Notes under the pieces: generated by a model
Database searches by the model: none
What the model saw: only the letters and a program-made list of their open reading frames with translations
Told to the model about the DNA's origin: nothing
Shown here: in pieces, positions 43,096 to 54,699 of the stretch
How the letters are laid out: every line of letters starts with the position of its first letter
Numbering within the stretch: position 1 is the stretch's first letter
Position numbers and translations under genes: made by a program
NCBI GenBank assembly: GCA_964036665.1
Contig: OZ038532.1
Span: 8,494,001 to 8,558,000 of the forward strand
Reading direction: 5' to 3'
DNA: 64,000 nt
From: Gordius sp. MW1
Taxonomy: Eukaryota > Nematomorpha > Gordioida > Gordea > Gordiidae

Positions 43096-43612
43096 AATTA
43101 ACAATTAGCCTTACCTAGGAATTTTCAAAGTGTCATGCTTGTAGAAAAAAAAGCATTTATATATATAAAGTTCAAGGTCATCCTATTAATTTAAAATTTT
43201 GGTTTGTCCATTAAGAAATTAATGTTAAGCTTTTTAATAATCACATTCATTGACAAAAGTGTCTTCCTAACGCAATCCATTGTGAATTTTTAATTAAATT
43301 AGTTAAAGGTTTCTAATAATATTTTATAATTTCAATTTTATTCGCTTTTATCTAGATTAGATCTTTTGTTCAATTTTAAATAACACACTTTTTGAGGGAA
43401 ACCATTCAATTTTAAAATTAATGCATTGATCTCCGTTAATCTTGCGTGTAGCTTAGATTGTAAAATTGTCTGTAATATGTTTGAAAAATGTGCAAAATAG
43501 ATTAAATCGAAATCGCGCGAACTTTGTAATAATGTGTCTTTTGAGTGTGGTTAAATCATTAAACAGGTTACATTAAAGTTACCTCATTAATGGCAATTTA
43601 GTTGGCTATATA
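43096..43612. other. Upstream region of the GPCR
   Basis: AT-rich. No TATA box or other promoter element stands out. A CCTAGGTAAGGCTAATTG-like stretch just upstream of the ATG (minus strand) contains a GTAAG, so a 5' exon is conceivable. Confidence 0.35.
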
Positions 43613-43620
43613 TGGAATAA

Positions 43621-43994
43621 CATGGGCGTACTCAGGGGGGGGGGGCTGCCCCCCCCCAAATTAAAAAAAAAATTCAATACAAAAACCCTTTAAAATTAAA
43701 ATGTTTTGCCCCCCCCCCTAATTAGCCAGAGGGGGGCAGCCGGACCCCCTGCCCCCCCCCCCTTAGGGGAGTTACTTTTTTTTTTGCTCGCCGGAAAATT
43801 TTTGGATAGTCCATCAAGGACCTTTTTTATTTTTTTTATTTTTTTTTGGTCGCAGGAAAATTTTTGAATAGTGAAGGACTTTTTTATTTTTATTTTTTTT
43901 TTGGTTGCAGGAACATTTATGGTTAGTCAAGCAAAAAAAATTTGTTAAAAATAATCTGCCCCGCCCCCTAATTCAAAACCTGGGTACGCCCATG
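43621..43994. mobile_element. hAT-type MITE with perfect 8-bp TSD
   Basis: A 374-bp element flanked by TGGAATAA at 43613-43620 and 43995-44002. Ends are CATGGGCGTACTCAGGGG and CCTGGGTACGCCCATG. The interior has long C and G runs and two or three copies of a TTTTTTTTGGTCGCAGGAA block. This copy fixes the 8-bp duplication for the family also seen at 234 and 9008. Confidence 0.9.
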
Positions 43995-44002
43995 TGGAAT
44001 AA

Positions 44003-44532
44003 GTAGGTAGGCGTTTAGTTCTAAATATAATATAAAAATCTAATTTGGCTAGTTGTAAGTTTCTTTGAAGATTAAAAAGTACCGTTAGAGCAAAGAATAC
44101 AATAATTTTTTGTATACCATTTAATAAATTTATTTAATGAAAAAAAATAGTTATATCAAAGGTCTGGACGCTTTATCCAAACAAATTTTATTTAAAAAAT
44201 AGTATAACCTTATTCATATGACAATTTTATTATACCATACGTATCATATAACCCTAGAGTGTTGATGATTTATTTAAACTCGACATTTGGTGACACTTTA
44301 AGGTACTGCCTAAAGTAAAACGAAATAGATATCTTAACTAGACGTGCTTTCCATTTATTTTAATACTCACCTATCTGTTTTTCATTTAAACCTCGAACAA
44401 AAGTATGTCCATATTCCTTGTTTGTTTGGATTTAGTATTTCATATGGCGGACAGGCAAATAAGTTTTCGAGCGTCCCGGGTAAGTACAAAGCGGCGGGTC
44501 AGGCTAGGCTGATTTGGATATGGTCCTAAACT
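44003..44532. other. AT-rich DNA
   Basis: Short ORFs only. Nothing recognised. Confidence 0.4.
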
Positions 44533-45044
44533 AGCTATGCAATTTATAGGCTCGTTTTTGGTTGTCCCTCCGTCTTGGTTAACTTGCAATTTTTCAATAT
44601 TGCTGTGTTACGACTACGAGTTAATAGCTGTGGATTTATGCTTTTGTATAAGTTTTTATTCTGCTTTCGCAAATAGACTAGCTACTGATTGGCTTTAATT
44701 TTATCTACCTCGCCCAAGTCCATATTTAATTATTGTTTATGGGTCCGACTTATTAACTTTATACAATTTCCTTTTGACATTTTGTCTAAGTTGTAGCTTT
44801 ATAGCGGATAAATGCCTATCTGGCTAAATAATTACCTGCAATTTGCTTAAATTTAATTTTTCTGACACGGCCAGAGGCCAATTACTGCTTTATGTATTAC
44901 ATTTGGCAACTTGTCTAGGTTGCTGATTTACAAAGTTGCGAAACTGATCAAACAATTCCTTTAAAATTAATGATGACCGTTGCTTACTTCAAAGGCCAAA
45001 ATCCAATTTTATCTTAGTTGTTGTTGTATATGGCCAATTAATTT
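44533..45044 (+). mobile_element. HINE 5' portion, cut by an LTR
   Basis: GCTATGCAATTTATAGGCTCG followed by a short GTCC/CTCC stretch, then interior sequence related to 39900-39980 and to the minus strand of 62500-62900 (CTCGCCCAAGTCC and the CGGCCAGAGGCC region). It stops where the gypsy LTR starts at 45045. Confidence 0.6.
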
Positions 45045-45646
45045 TGGAAGTAATCTAATTAGTGGTGGGAATAATGTTTAAAGTAATTAGTGATGTGAAT
45101 AAATGGGTGAGAAACTATTTATCGTCTGCGGGAGATTCCTAATTAATGGTTTGTTTAAGGCACTAATTAAAAGCAAACGAATATGTAAAAGGCATGCCTC
45201 GTGCTAATGGAGATGTGCAGTACATCGACCTGTCGTAAGGTTAAGGGCATCCCACAGGCAAATTGAGAAGTGCAGCACATCGACAGGGTTTATAAGGCTG
45301 GATTTTTCCCTGCAATAATCATATTTTTTCCCCTACTTAGAACTCGTTCGTCCTGCTACAACTATCTCCGAAAACCCAGACCGCCTCTAACTCAATATAT
45401 TTATTAGTCCTTAGACATCACCCAAGCTCGCCTATTTTTCGCACTTATATTTCAACCGCCCACAAATACTTGATATTGTTTAACACTTACATTTATATCC
45501 AAGATATTGTTGTCCTACCCATTTGATTAATTATAACTCGCATTCGTCCATTGGATAGATATAAAGATATATTAGATCTTGTCAATAAACCTTTATCAAA
45601 ATCTAAATCGAACTAGTCAGCTACTAAATTGGTAGCACGATTACGA
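45045..45646 (+). repeat. Ty3/gypsy 5' LTR
   Basis: About 600 bp starting TGGAAGTAATCTA. An inverted copy lies at 62934-63559. Visible signals are TTTATAAGGCTGG (about 45288), a possible TATA-like box, and CAATAAACC (about 45585), a polyadenylation-like signal. A GCAGTACATCGACC / GCAGCACATCGACA pair is repeated inside. The 3' edge is uncertain because GGTAGCA words are repeated there. Confidence 0.75.
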
Positions 45647-46064
45647 AATTGGTAGCAGGAGGCTGAAAATTTAAACCCACGACTAGAGGCGAGGACCCAA
45701 ATTTTCATTAAAGATCTCTACCTTCAATCCCGATCCACTGACTCGAGGCACTAAACGTTCGATTTTTCGTACAAAAAAAAGGACCACGTAAGTTTCTTAA
45801 TCTTTTTATTAATAAAAAAATCTTTATTTATAATCATTATCTTAATATTAATATTTATAATTAGTTTATACAGTACCTCCTTTAGATGGACCTTAATTAA
45901 ATTGTTGGTGTCGACGCTATAAATTTAAATTCTTTATTATTGATTAGTCACTTATCTTATTTTTATTATCATGTTTGTACCAAAAACTTCGTTTAATTTT
46001 ATTAATTTTGTTATAAGCGAAAAGATGTTTTTCATTTTTAATACTGATAATAGTTGTAATCATA

Positions 46065-46680
46065 ATGTTAATTAAAATGCACCGCGTAGAACAAGTTTAC
46101 AGGGTTAAGACCTCGGTGCCTTGCTTTAATTGTAATAGGATGGGGCATATCAGGCCTAATTGTAGATTGTTTAACAATTTTCAAAATAACACAGCTCAAT
46201 ATAGACAACGCTCGTGCGACCCATATAGGCGACGGGATGGCAACGTTCATGTATATAACGATATTTAGGATAATAATAATAATTTTGGTGTCAGGGCCAC
46301 GCAGGAAAATTCTTTTAATCCTGGATCGCGTAACTTTAATTGACGCTCGATTGGCGCTGACAACACTAATATTGTTTATACTAATTTTTTATTCTTAACA
46401 AACCCTGGTAACTTATTCAAATAATGAGGTAGGTTCCTATCAGATTCCGGGGCCTCAATCTCCGTAATGAGTAAATGTAATTTTTTAAAATTCTAACCCT
46501 TTAAAAATATTAATTAATGTCATGTTTTAGTAATACAATTAGACGGTTCGAATATTACAATTTTAGGGGGTACTAAAATTCGAGTATGTGCAGGCGAGGA
46601 AGTTTTGGAATTAGAGTTATGTATTATCGATAAAAAAATAGATAATTATATGGGTTGGAATTGGATAAAATGAATTGGTC
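46065..46680 (+). pseudogene. Ty3/gypsy Gag zinc knuckle and protease remnant
   Basis: 46065-46268 encodes a CCHC zinc knuckle (CFNCNRMGHIRPNC) with basic flanks, typical of the Gag nucleocapsid. After a shift, about 46430-46680 shows a protease-like DSGASISVMSK and further hydrophobic strands (NITILGGTKIRV). The capsid region between the LTR and 46065 is not recognisable. The start codon is not defined. Confidence 0.75.
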
Positions 46681-46994
46681 CTCTAGTTAATTGGTGGGAC
46701 ATTTGTAAAAATTATACGTGTAATAGTGATAGAAATATGAATATCAATTGTTTAACTGATGGCCATGGAACACCCGTTTCAAGGTAGCATCTATAAACGA
46801 GCATAAATCCTTAGTTGTAATTAATAAGGCAATAGACTAAGTAAATAAGCCAGCCTCGGTTTCAGGGGCAAGGGTTTTCGTTAATTGTGATAGTCAGTAC
46901 GTTGGAAAACTGTGGCATTATGACATTGATAAAATTAAAGCGAAATTTTTCGTGAAGAACTAGGTTGTTTGAATGATAACATTTTTCGATAAAA

Positions 46995-47691
46995 ATTAAC
47001 TCAGATGCAATTCCTCGATTTTGTCCGGCCCGTCGAATACCATTTATGTTGTTTGATAACGTCAATAACGTTATAGATAGTTGGTTAAAAGATAATATTA
47101 TCGAGCCAATAGAGTATTCTGAGTGGGCCACTCCGTCAGTTCCAGTTAAGAAAAATGACGGTAGTATACGGGTGTGGGCTGATTACAGAATTATTTTCAA
47201 ACATGCGATAGATGTTAAATACCCCCTACCCAGAATAGAAACGGTTTTAGCTAATTTAAAAGGTTCTAAATTCTTTTCAAAATTAGATCTTAGGAATGCT
47301 TACCTTCAGTTAAGTGTCGATGATAAGACGTCATAAAATTTTAACAATAAACATCGATAGAGGTTTGTTTGCTTTTAAACGATTACCTTTTGGTTTAAGT
47401 GTGTCTGCGCCAATTTTTCAACGAGCGATGGCTTCTATTTTTAATAATTTAGATGGCATATTTTCTATTTAGATGACATTTTATTAACGGGTTCAACGCA
47501 GGCCGAGCATGACTTACGATTAATAAATGTTTTAACATTAATTAAAAATAAAAATTTAGGCGTGTCAGCGCATAAATGCATTTTTGGTGTAACTGATTAC
47601 TTATTTAGGACATATAATATCCGATGGCTGGGTAAAACCTAATGTGATTAAAATTAAAGGTATTAAAAGTATTCAAAGGCCTAATAATAAT
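46995..47691 (+). pseudogene. Ty3/gypsy reverse transcriptase, first part
   Basis: RT thumb-side start (ARRIPFMLFD) and, in 47046-47336, DNIIEPIEYSEWATPSVPV, then WADYR and FSKLDLRNAYLQL. A stop follows. In other frames the block continues with the catalytic YLDD (about 47470) and the AHKCIFGV segment. The reading frame ends in AAT triplets at 47691, where the HINE is inserted. Homology resumes at 51968. Confidence 0.85.
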
Positions 47692-48642
47692 AACTAGGGC
47701 CTTCGGCCCTGGTGGGAAGGGGAGGGGGGAAGGGAAGGCGGGGAAGGGAAGGGGGGAGGGAGGTGCAGGAGGGAAGGGGAACGAAATTCATCTAAACTCC
47801 GTATAAACGTAGCATATTTGCTATGCAATTTATGGGCGAGAAAGGTGGGTAGGGGCGAGAATGTTTATGGGGGGGGGGGGGGGGGAGGGGTATAAATGCA
47901 AAATGATTAGTTAATTATTTATACAAATATTTAAAAAGTTAAATTTTTGTAAAACCTGCTATAAAATACTAATTAATACTTTATTATTTATTGAGGAAAT
48001 GTTTCCAATCAGATCTTAGCCATTGGTCATTTTTTCCATTACTTTGGCCAGTGATAATTTTTTCTAATGGTTAGCAGACAGCCATATAATTACCCTATAA
48101 TTATAATCTAGAAAATCGAATCGATTTTAATCCACTTTGGCCACTGGTTATTTTTTCCATTGGTCAGTAATCAGCAGACTGCCAAATACTGGCCAATAAT
48201 TAAGCTGGAGAAAAAATTTGACCTTAATCTCACTTTGGCCAGTGGTCACTATTTTTATTGGTCAGTAGCCAGCAAACGGCTTAATAGCCTAAATATAGAA
48301 AAAAAATTTGCTACACTTTGGCCAATGGTCATTTTTTCATTGGTTAGTAGCCAGGACACGGTCAAAAGGATATAAATACATAAAAGACGAAAAAAAACAC
48401 AAAAAAATTTCGATTCACAATTTAGCTAATCATTTTATTTATTGGTCAGCGGCCAGCGGACGGCCAAATAGTCATATATTAACAAGAACAATATATTAGT
48501 TTAAAAAAATCAAAGAAAATCCCCTCTCCGGGATTCGAACCCACATTAGTATAAGCATAGGCTTTTGTAGGGGAAGGGGGACACAGGGACCCATATTAGT
48601 AGAGGCATAGGCCCTTCTAGGGGAGGGCATAGGGTAATTATC

Positions 48643-48658
48643 AATGTTAACCTAATAT
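48643..48658. repeat. TSD of RTE copy, 3' side
   Basis: AATGTTAACCTAATAT recurs perfectly at 51726-51741. Confidence 0.92.
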
Positions 48659-51600
48659 TCTTCTTCTTCTTTATCAATTCGTAGGTCCCACATTCGTAGG
48701 GTTTTTTATCAGTTTCTTCCAACTAAATCGTGTTAGAGCGATATTGGGATCGATCTTCTTATTGAGCACTACTTTGTCCACTTGTCCTTTCCAGGTACCA
48801 CGAGGTCGACCTCTTCCTCTTTTTCCCTGCACTTATAAGTCTAGTACTATTCGATTGACGTCACTCGCATTTCTTCTCAAGATATGCCCATACCATCTTA
48901 GCCGATTTTCGTTAATATAGTCGGCTATTGGCTGAATACCCATTTTTTCTCTAAGACTTTCATTCGTCATATGGTCCAACTTTGTGTATCCCAAGCTCCA
49001 GCGTATCATTCTCATTTCCGTCGCTTTTAATAGTTTTTCTTGGGTCGCGTTCAAGGCCCATGTTTCACTTCCGTAGAGTAACACCGGTCTTACGATAGAT
49101 TTGTAAGCTTTACTCTTCAACCATATTGGCATCTTCTTGTCACACATTACACCGGATACGCTACGCCATTTTAACCATCCCTTCTGAATTCTTGCATTAA
49201 CTTCTTTCGCGCAACCTCCCTCTTGATGTAGCATCGAGCCGAGGTACGTAAACTTGTCAACTCTTGGGAATTTCAATTGTTCATTCATCGATTGTGTGCC
49301 TTCTGCGTTCATCTCCATGTATACCGTCTATCGGTCATTGACTTTGAGCCCATATCTAGCCAAACGTTTCGACCACTTATCGGCTTCTTCAATTACGATA
49401 TCCTTCTTTTCCTCGCATAATACTATATCATCGGCATATATCATACACCAAGGGGATGGCTTCTGTAAGTCCCTCGTTATCGTGTCTATAATAACGTTAA
49501 ATAGAAACGGACTTAGGGCAGAACCTTGGTGTAAACCAATATTGACCTGAAAGGGCTTAGACTGTCCAACTGTCGTTCGAACGCACGATGTTGAGGCTTC
49601 ATAGATATTTTTGATTAGCCGTACATATGCATCCGAGATGCTCTGTCTTCTCAAGCACCACCAAATCAATTCGCGGGGAACCGTGTCATATGCTTTCTTC
49701 AAGTCAATGAAGACCATGTGTAGATTCCTTCTTTTCCCTCCATACTTGTCCATAACTTGTCTTAGCGCAAAGATCGGGTCGATTGTGGATTTACCGGCCA
49801 CAAAACCAAATTGGGTAGTCGATATGTCCACCTCCGTCTTCAACCTTGCTACTAAGATTCTTTCCATCAGTTTCAAGGATTGGCATGTCAGCTTGATGCC
49901 TCTGTAATTACCACAATCTTGAGGGTCTCCTTTCCCTTTGAATATGGGTATGATCGTGCTTTGTCTCCATTGATCAGGGATGCGTTCTTCGGCCAATATC
50001 TTGTTGAATAACTTCGTCATAGTCGTGATTCCTTCTTCCCTGCACCCTACCAACGCTTCCAACGGAGTTCCGTCTGGTCCGTTAGCTTTTCCTTTTTGCA
50101 TCTTTTTCATTTGTACCCTAACTTCTTCTTCCTGAAATAGTTCGACCATATTCATGTTAGGCTAGGGGTTCTTTGTCATTTGCAACTTTCATGAGCTCGT
50201 TGAAATATCCTTTCCACCTTTCCAACACCTCCTTTGGCTTAAATAATGTGTGACCTTCTGAATTTTTGATTACTTTAAGTACCCCGACGTCACGACCTTT
50301 CTTCTCCCTTATCTTGGCCAATTTGTACATAAGCTTGTCACCCCCTCTTTGATCGAGTTTGTTGGATATCTCTGTGTACGCCGTATTTTTCGCTATGGCA
50401 ACCGCCTTCTTCGCAGAACTTTTTGCCTCCTTATAATCTTGATAATTCTCCGAATTTTTTGATACATGCCATCGCTTATATAGCGCTTTCTTGGTTTCGA
50501 TGATGTTTCTAACGGATTGGTCCCACCACCATAGTTCTCTATTCAGCGCTTTGCCCCCTTTGGTCTGCCCTAACACCTGAATGGCCGTTTCTTTTAGATG
50601 AGCGGTGATCATTGTCCAGTTGTCGTTCACGTTCCGTTCCAGAGCCTTGGCATTAAACAGCGTAGAGGCTTTCTGATGGTATTTTTCGTTTGTTGTCGTA
50701 TCCTTAAGCCTTTCGTACCTAATTCGGGGCTCATAAACTTTTCTCCTTTCGGAAAATATTCTTCTTTCAAGATTCATGACCAGTGGCCGATGTTGCCTGG
50801 CGATTTCTTCTCCCGATATTACTTTGCAGTCCTTAATCGTCCTTAAATCTCTTCGTCGTATAAGCAGATAATCAATTTGACTAAACCGCTTCCCACTTCT
50901 GTACGTCACGATATGTTCTTCACGTTTCTGAAAATAAGTGTTAACGATCGCCATGTCATATGCTTGGGAAACTTGTAGAAGTTATCTCCTTCCTTGTTCT
51001 TCATGCCATGCCCATGCCCTCCATGATTTCTTTCGTAATTTTGACGATCTTTTCCCACGTGGGCGTTGAAGTCTGCCCCAATAATTAGCCTTTCCTCCTG
51101 TCGTATTCCTTGTATTTCTTTTTCCAATGATTCGAAGGTGTCTTTTTCGGATACCAAACCCCCAATTTGTGGTGCGTAGCCACAAATAACGGTTAGGAGG
51201 CCACCTTGATCTTCGATCTTAACCCACATCAACCTATCTGAGCATCTTTTGACTTCAACAACCTTGTCCTTGAAGAATTCGCTGAGAACGATACCGACCC
51301 CGTTTCGACCTGTTGGTGACCAGCTGTAAAATAGCTTGTAACCCTCTCCTAGCTCTCGTGCCTTTGTTCCGTTCCATCTCGTTTCCTGTAGGCAAGCGAT
51401 GTGTATCTTTCTTCTTTTGAGTATCTGTGCGACCTCAATGCTTTTCCCCGTCAGCGTGCCCACGTTCCAGCTTGCTACCCCTAATTTGTCCACAACTAGA
51501 TTCCCCAACCGCCTTCGTTGAGAGTCAGGCGGTAACCCTTGTAAATTTTTCGCATTGCACGGGCGGATGATGCACTGGTCGTGTGAAGAGGACGCCCTAG

Positions 51601-51725
51601 CTTTCTTTTGTTACACTTTATTATTAGAAACTGTCATAATTTGGAAAAGGTTTTTTACAGCCGGTTTCCCACCTGACGCCAACCCTCCACTTTTTGCGCA
51701 CGGACTTGGGACCGTCGTTGGTGTT
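48659..51725 (-). mobile_element. Full-length but inactive RTE copy
   Basis: A 3.07-kb insertion between perfect 16-bp duplications, inside HINE copy B. The length is nearly that of the intact copy at 9720-12803. TTC repeats form the 3' tail (minus strand GAA), and the 5' leader matches the intact element. Confidence 0.92.
48833..51508 (-). pseudogene. RTE endonuclease/RT with frameshifts and a stop
   Basis: 51508-50906: endonuclease start (VASWNVGTLTGK, LQETRW, GADFNAHVG). A frameshift near 50960 shifts to 50954-50157, the endonuclease end and linker (HRPLVMNL). Another shift near 50156 leads to 50155-49328, RT with FIDLKKAYDTVPRE, GLHQGSALSPF and an intact YADD. A single nonsense codon at 49328-49330 separates the C-terminal part, 49318-48833 (FTYLGSMLHQEGG, RLRWYGHILRR). 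Catalytic residues are mostly intact, so inactivation looks fairly recent. Residues before VASWN are also disrupted. Confidence 0.92.
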
Positions 51726-51741
51726 AATGTTAACCTAATAT
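51726..51741. repeat. TSD of RTE copy, 5' side
   Basis: Identical to 48643-48658. Confidence 0.92.
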
Positions 51742-51967
51742 ACCAATTCAAAAAACGAAAAAAGAAATTTCGATTCACATTTTGGCCAATGGTCATTTTT
51801 TTCGTTGGTCAGTAGCCAGGAAACGGTCAAAAAATCATATTATCAATGGTATTAACAAGAACAATATATATTAAAAAATAATTTGCCCTCTACGGGTATC
51901 AAACTAGCAATTAAGTATGTTGGACGGACGGACAACAAAAAACGAGCCCATAAATTGCATAGCAATT

Positions 51968-52203
51968 AAAAAGGAGTTGTCTTCGATTTTAGGGCTTATG
52001 AATTATTATAGCAGATTTATTGATAACTACACCAAGTATTGTGGTCCCCTATATTATATTAATTAACTAAAGATAATGTTTTATTTAAATGGGAAGATAG
52101 AAAAGGTCAATGTTAATTTTTTGAAAAATAATTTGTTAAAAGACTCCACCTTAAAATGTTTTGATCCGAGTAAAGAGCACATCTTAAATGTTGATGCATC
52201 TAA
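51968..52203 (+). pseudogene. Ty3/gypsy RT connection and RNase H start
   Basis: Continues the gypsy frame after HINE B with KKELSSILGLMNYYSRFIDN, then a frameshifted stretch, then the first RNase H Asp in HILNVDAS. Interrupted at TAA (52201-52203) by the PIF/Harbinger element. RNase H resumes at 60048. Confidence 0.85.
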
Positions 52204-52368
52204 GGCTACGTCTTACCCCGCGTTCGTGATGACACGCGAATTGTAAATTAATTCGCACGAAAATAACAAATGTATTAATTAAATAGAAGGCGTTCATAGT
52301 GAAATCGCAGACAATTATTTTCGCACGCGAACAAAATAAGATACAACTCATTTTGTATTTTTCGCGCG

Positions 52369-53028
52369 ATGGGGAAAAAATTGAAATTGCATAATTATGA
52401 TCTGATCAATGATATTCGGGATATACCAATGATATATGATAAATTCCATGATGAATATAAGGATATTAAAAAAAAAGAATGAAGAATTTGAGAAACTAGC
52501 CCAAAAATACTTGGTCTCAAGTAATAATATAACTTTAAAATGCTAATTAGTTTAGGTGAAGATATAAAAGTAAGATGGAAGAATCTTAGAGACACATATA
52601 TGAAAGAGTTGAATAAGGCAAAAAATCTTAAAAGTGGAAGTGGTTTGACTACATATTATTGGCCTTATTTTACTGTGATGGACTTTTTAAGACCTACCTT
52701 AGAACCTAGGAGTCAATGGTCTAGTCTAGATAACTCAATAATGTATGGAGAAGATCTATCCATTAACCCTGATAGCATGTATTCAGATGCTTCTACTAGT
52801 AACAAGGAGAATGGTAAATTGATATTATATTAATTAATATTCTTCTAGAACCTCCAACTCCAAATATTGAAAAGAAAAGTGCAGAAAACAGTTTTTTGGA
52901 GAAAACCAGAACCAGCTGTCCTAGCTGTAGTTAAGGAAACGTTGAACAAAAGATCTGACAAGGGTAGAGAAAAATTGTCTAAACAAATTATTTTTCAATG
53001 CCTAAACTTTATATCTGATGATAAATAA
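52369..53028 (+). pseudogene. MADF (Myb/SANT-like) protein of PIF/Harbinger
   Basis: Second protein of PIF/Harbinger elements, which binds the transposon ends and helps bring the transposase to DNA. ATG at 52369. Exon 1 has the MADF start (LINDIRDIPMIYDKFHDEYK), then a one-base slip in a run of A near 52470, then NEEFEKLAQKYL. A 35-bp GT-AG intron (52521-52555) joins in frame to EDIKVRWKNLRDTYMKELNK and YYWPYFTVMDFLRP. A second 35-bp intron (52814-52848) leads to an exon that, after one more shift, ends KRSDKGREKLSKQ and a stop at 53026-53028. Only two small shifts separate it from an intact gene, so it is fairly young. Confidence 0.7.
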
Positions 53029-53130
53029 CAATGTAGATATTTATATATTTTATTATATTTGTAACATATGTACAACCAATAAAATAAATATGATATGTAC
53101 AAGATTTAGATATAGCAAATTGAATATATA

Positions 53131-53402
53131 TTACTGAGCTATCTTTTCAAAATCTTCTAAAGATGGAGATTTCAAACGTATGTGTTGAAAAATAAAGGAT
53201 ATTGCATTACATGTTTCAATCAAAATATAATGCATAGTTGATATTCCTATCTTATGTGAATAGCTTATTGATGGATAAGAATTTCCACAAGCCAAATATC
53301 TAAATTAAGATGTGTTAAAAAATTGATAATGCTTACCTGATAGTTATCATTAATTTTTTTTCAGGTGAAATGGAATATGCAGTTTCTTCTCTGTGATTTT
53401 AT
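53131..53402 (-). pseudogene. Harbinger transposase N-terminal remnant
   Basis: On the minus strand, 53402-53337 reads REETAYSISPEKKLMITI. Removing a 37-bp GT-AG intron (53300-53336) joins it in frame to RYLACGNSYPSISYSHKIG and the following STMHYILIETCNAI (to 53131), ending in a stop. This is the conserved region before the DDE core of Harbinger transposases. The core itself, with the Asp and Glu residues, is missing, so the element cannot move by itself. Confidence 0.75.
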
Positions 53403-53844
53403 CTTGGTAGTTATTTTTTCTAATATATAATAAAAAGATTCCTAAAAACTAATGAAAACTAATTCATTTATACCTTGCTCATCCTAAAATAATTGAAAAA
53501 TTTCACTGGACAGTTCACTAATTTAGGAAAAGTAGTGTAATATTAATTTTCTTTTACACTATTTACATTGATCTTATTGACCCTTTTTTCATAGCATAAT
53601 ATAAATATAAGTATTTTAACGTTAGGTGTGAAACCGTTTTAAGCGAATTAAATCGCACGCAACATGAACAACGATCGCCTGCGAATTGCTTAAACAATTT
53701 CGCGAAACAAAATTCGCTTCGCTTTTTTTCGCTTCGCGCGTCATCACGAACGCGGGGTAATACGCGCTAGCTACAACTTCAAGCCCGCAATTTTTTTTCT
53801 GTCCAAAACGCGCTTCACGTTTCATGGATACAATTTTTTTAATC

Positions 53845-54680
53845 ATTTTACATGTTTAGGATTGTCAAGTTTAGAAAATAAATATACATTATCAACTTAA
53901 TATATTGTTATTAATGTTTAGGATTGTCAAGTTTAGAAAATAAATATACATTTTATTGTCTACAATATCAACTTAATATATTGTTATTAATGTTTAGGAT
54001 TGTCAAGTTTAGAAAATAAATATACATTATCAACTTAATATATTGTTATTAATGTTTAGGATTGTCAAGTTTAGAAAATAAATATACATTTTATTGTCTA
54101 CAATATCAACTTAATATATTGTTATTAATGTTTAGGATTGTCAAGTTTAGAAAATAAATATACATTATCAACTTAATATATTGTTATTAATGTTTAGGAT
54201 TGTCAAGTTTAGAAAATAAATATACATTTTATTGTCTACACTACAATATCAACTTAATATATTGTTATTAATGTTTAGGATTGTCAAGTTTAGAAAATAA
54301 ATATACATTATCAACTTAATATATTGTTATTAATGTTTAGGATTGTCAAGTTTAGAAAATAAATATACATTTTATTGTCATTGTTATTAATGTTTAGGAT
54401 TGTCAAGTTTAGAATAAATATACATTATCAACTTAATATATTAGATTAATGTTTAGGATTGTCAAGTTTAGAAAATAAATATACATTATCAACTTAATAT
54501 ATTGTTATTAATGTATAGGATTGTCAAGTTTGGAAAATAAATATACATTATCAACTTAATATATTAGCTTAATGTTTAGGATTGTCAAGTTTAGAAAATA
54601 AATATACATTTTATTGTCTACAATATCAACTTAATATATTGTTATTAATGTTTAGGATTGTCAAATTTAGTAAATAAATA
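53845..54680. repeat. Minisatellite with alternating 62/77-bp units
   Basis: About 13 copies of a unit containing TGTTTAGGATTGTCAAGTTT, AGAAAATAAATATACATT and ATCAACTTAATATATTG. Starts near 53851, 53914, 53991, 54053, 54130, 54192 and 54273 alternate between about 62 and 77 bp. The longer form has an extra TTATTGTCTACA. It is thus a dimeric higher-order repeat that loses its regularity after 54330. Confidence 0.92.
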
Positions 54681-54699
54681 TAATTAAGCTTATACTTCA

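Larger units (their letters stand above)
47692..51967 (-). mobile_element. HINE copy B inserted in gypsy RT
   Basis: Minus-oriented. The 3' end at left has CTAG plus the hairpin GGGCCTTCGGCCC (47697-47709), a G-rich tract and GCTATGCAATTTATGGGC (47819). The 5' end at right has a GGAC microsatellite and CCATAAATTGCATAGCAA (51947-51964). Core repeat units occupy about 48000-48520 and 51750-51870. The junctions give no target duplication, and deleting the element restores the gypsy RT frame, as expected for Helitron-type insertion. A tRNA-T-arm-like GGGATTCGAACCC lies at about 48527. It carries an RTE copy. Confidence 0.8.
52216..53757. mobile_element. Inner PIF/Harbinger element
   Basis: Inverted ends are CCCCGCGTTCGTGATGACAC and GCGTCATCACGAACGCGGGG, flanked by TA (52214-52215, 53758-53759), a trace of a TWA duplication. 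It carries a MADF-domain gene on the + strand and the start of a Harbinger transposase on the minus strand, arranged tail to tail. Its left end matches 32525-32728. The transposase catalytic region is deleted. Confidence 0.8.

Noticed and set aside
43102-43104. Upstream non-ATG start (TTG) for the GPCR
   Set aside because: A normal ATG lies three codons downstream (43093-43095) and TM1 begins well after it, so the ATG start is preferred.
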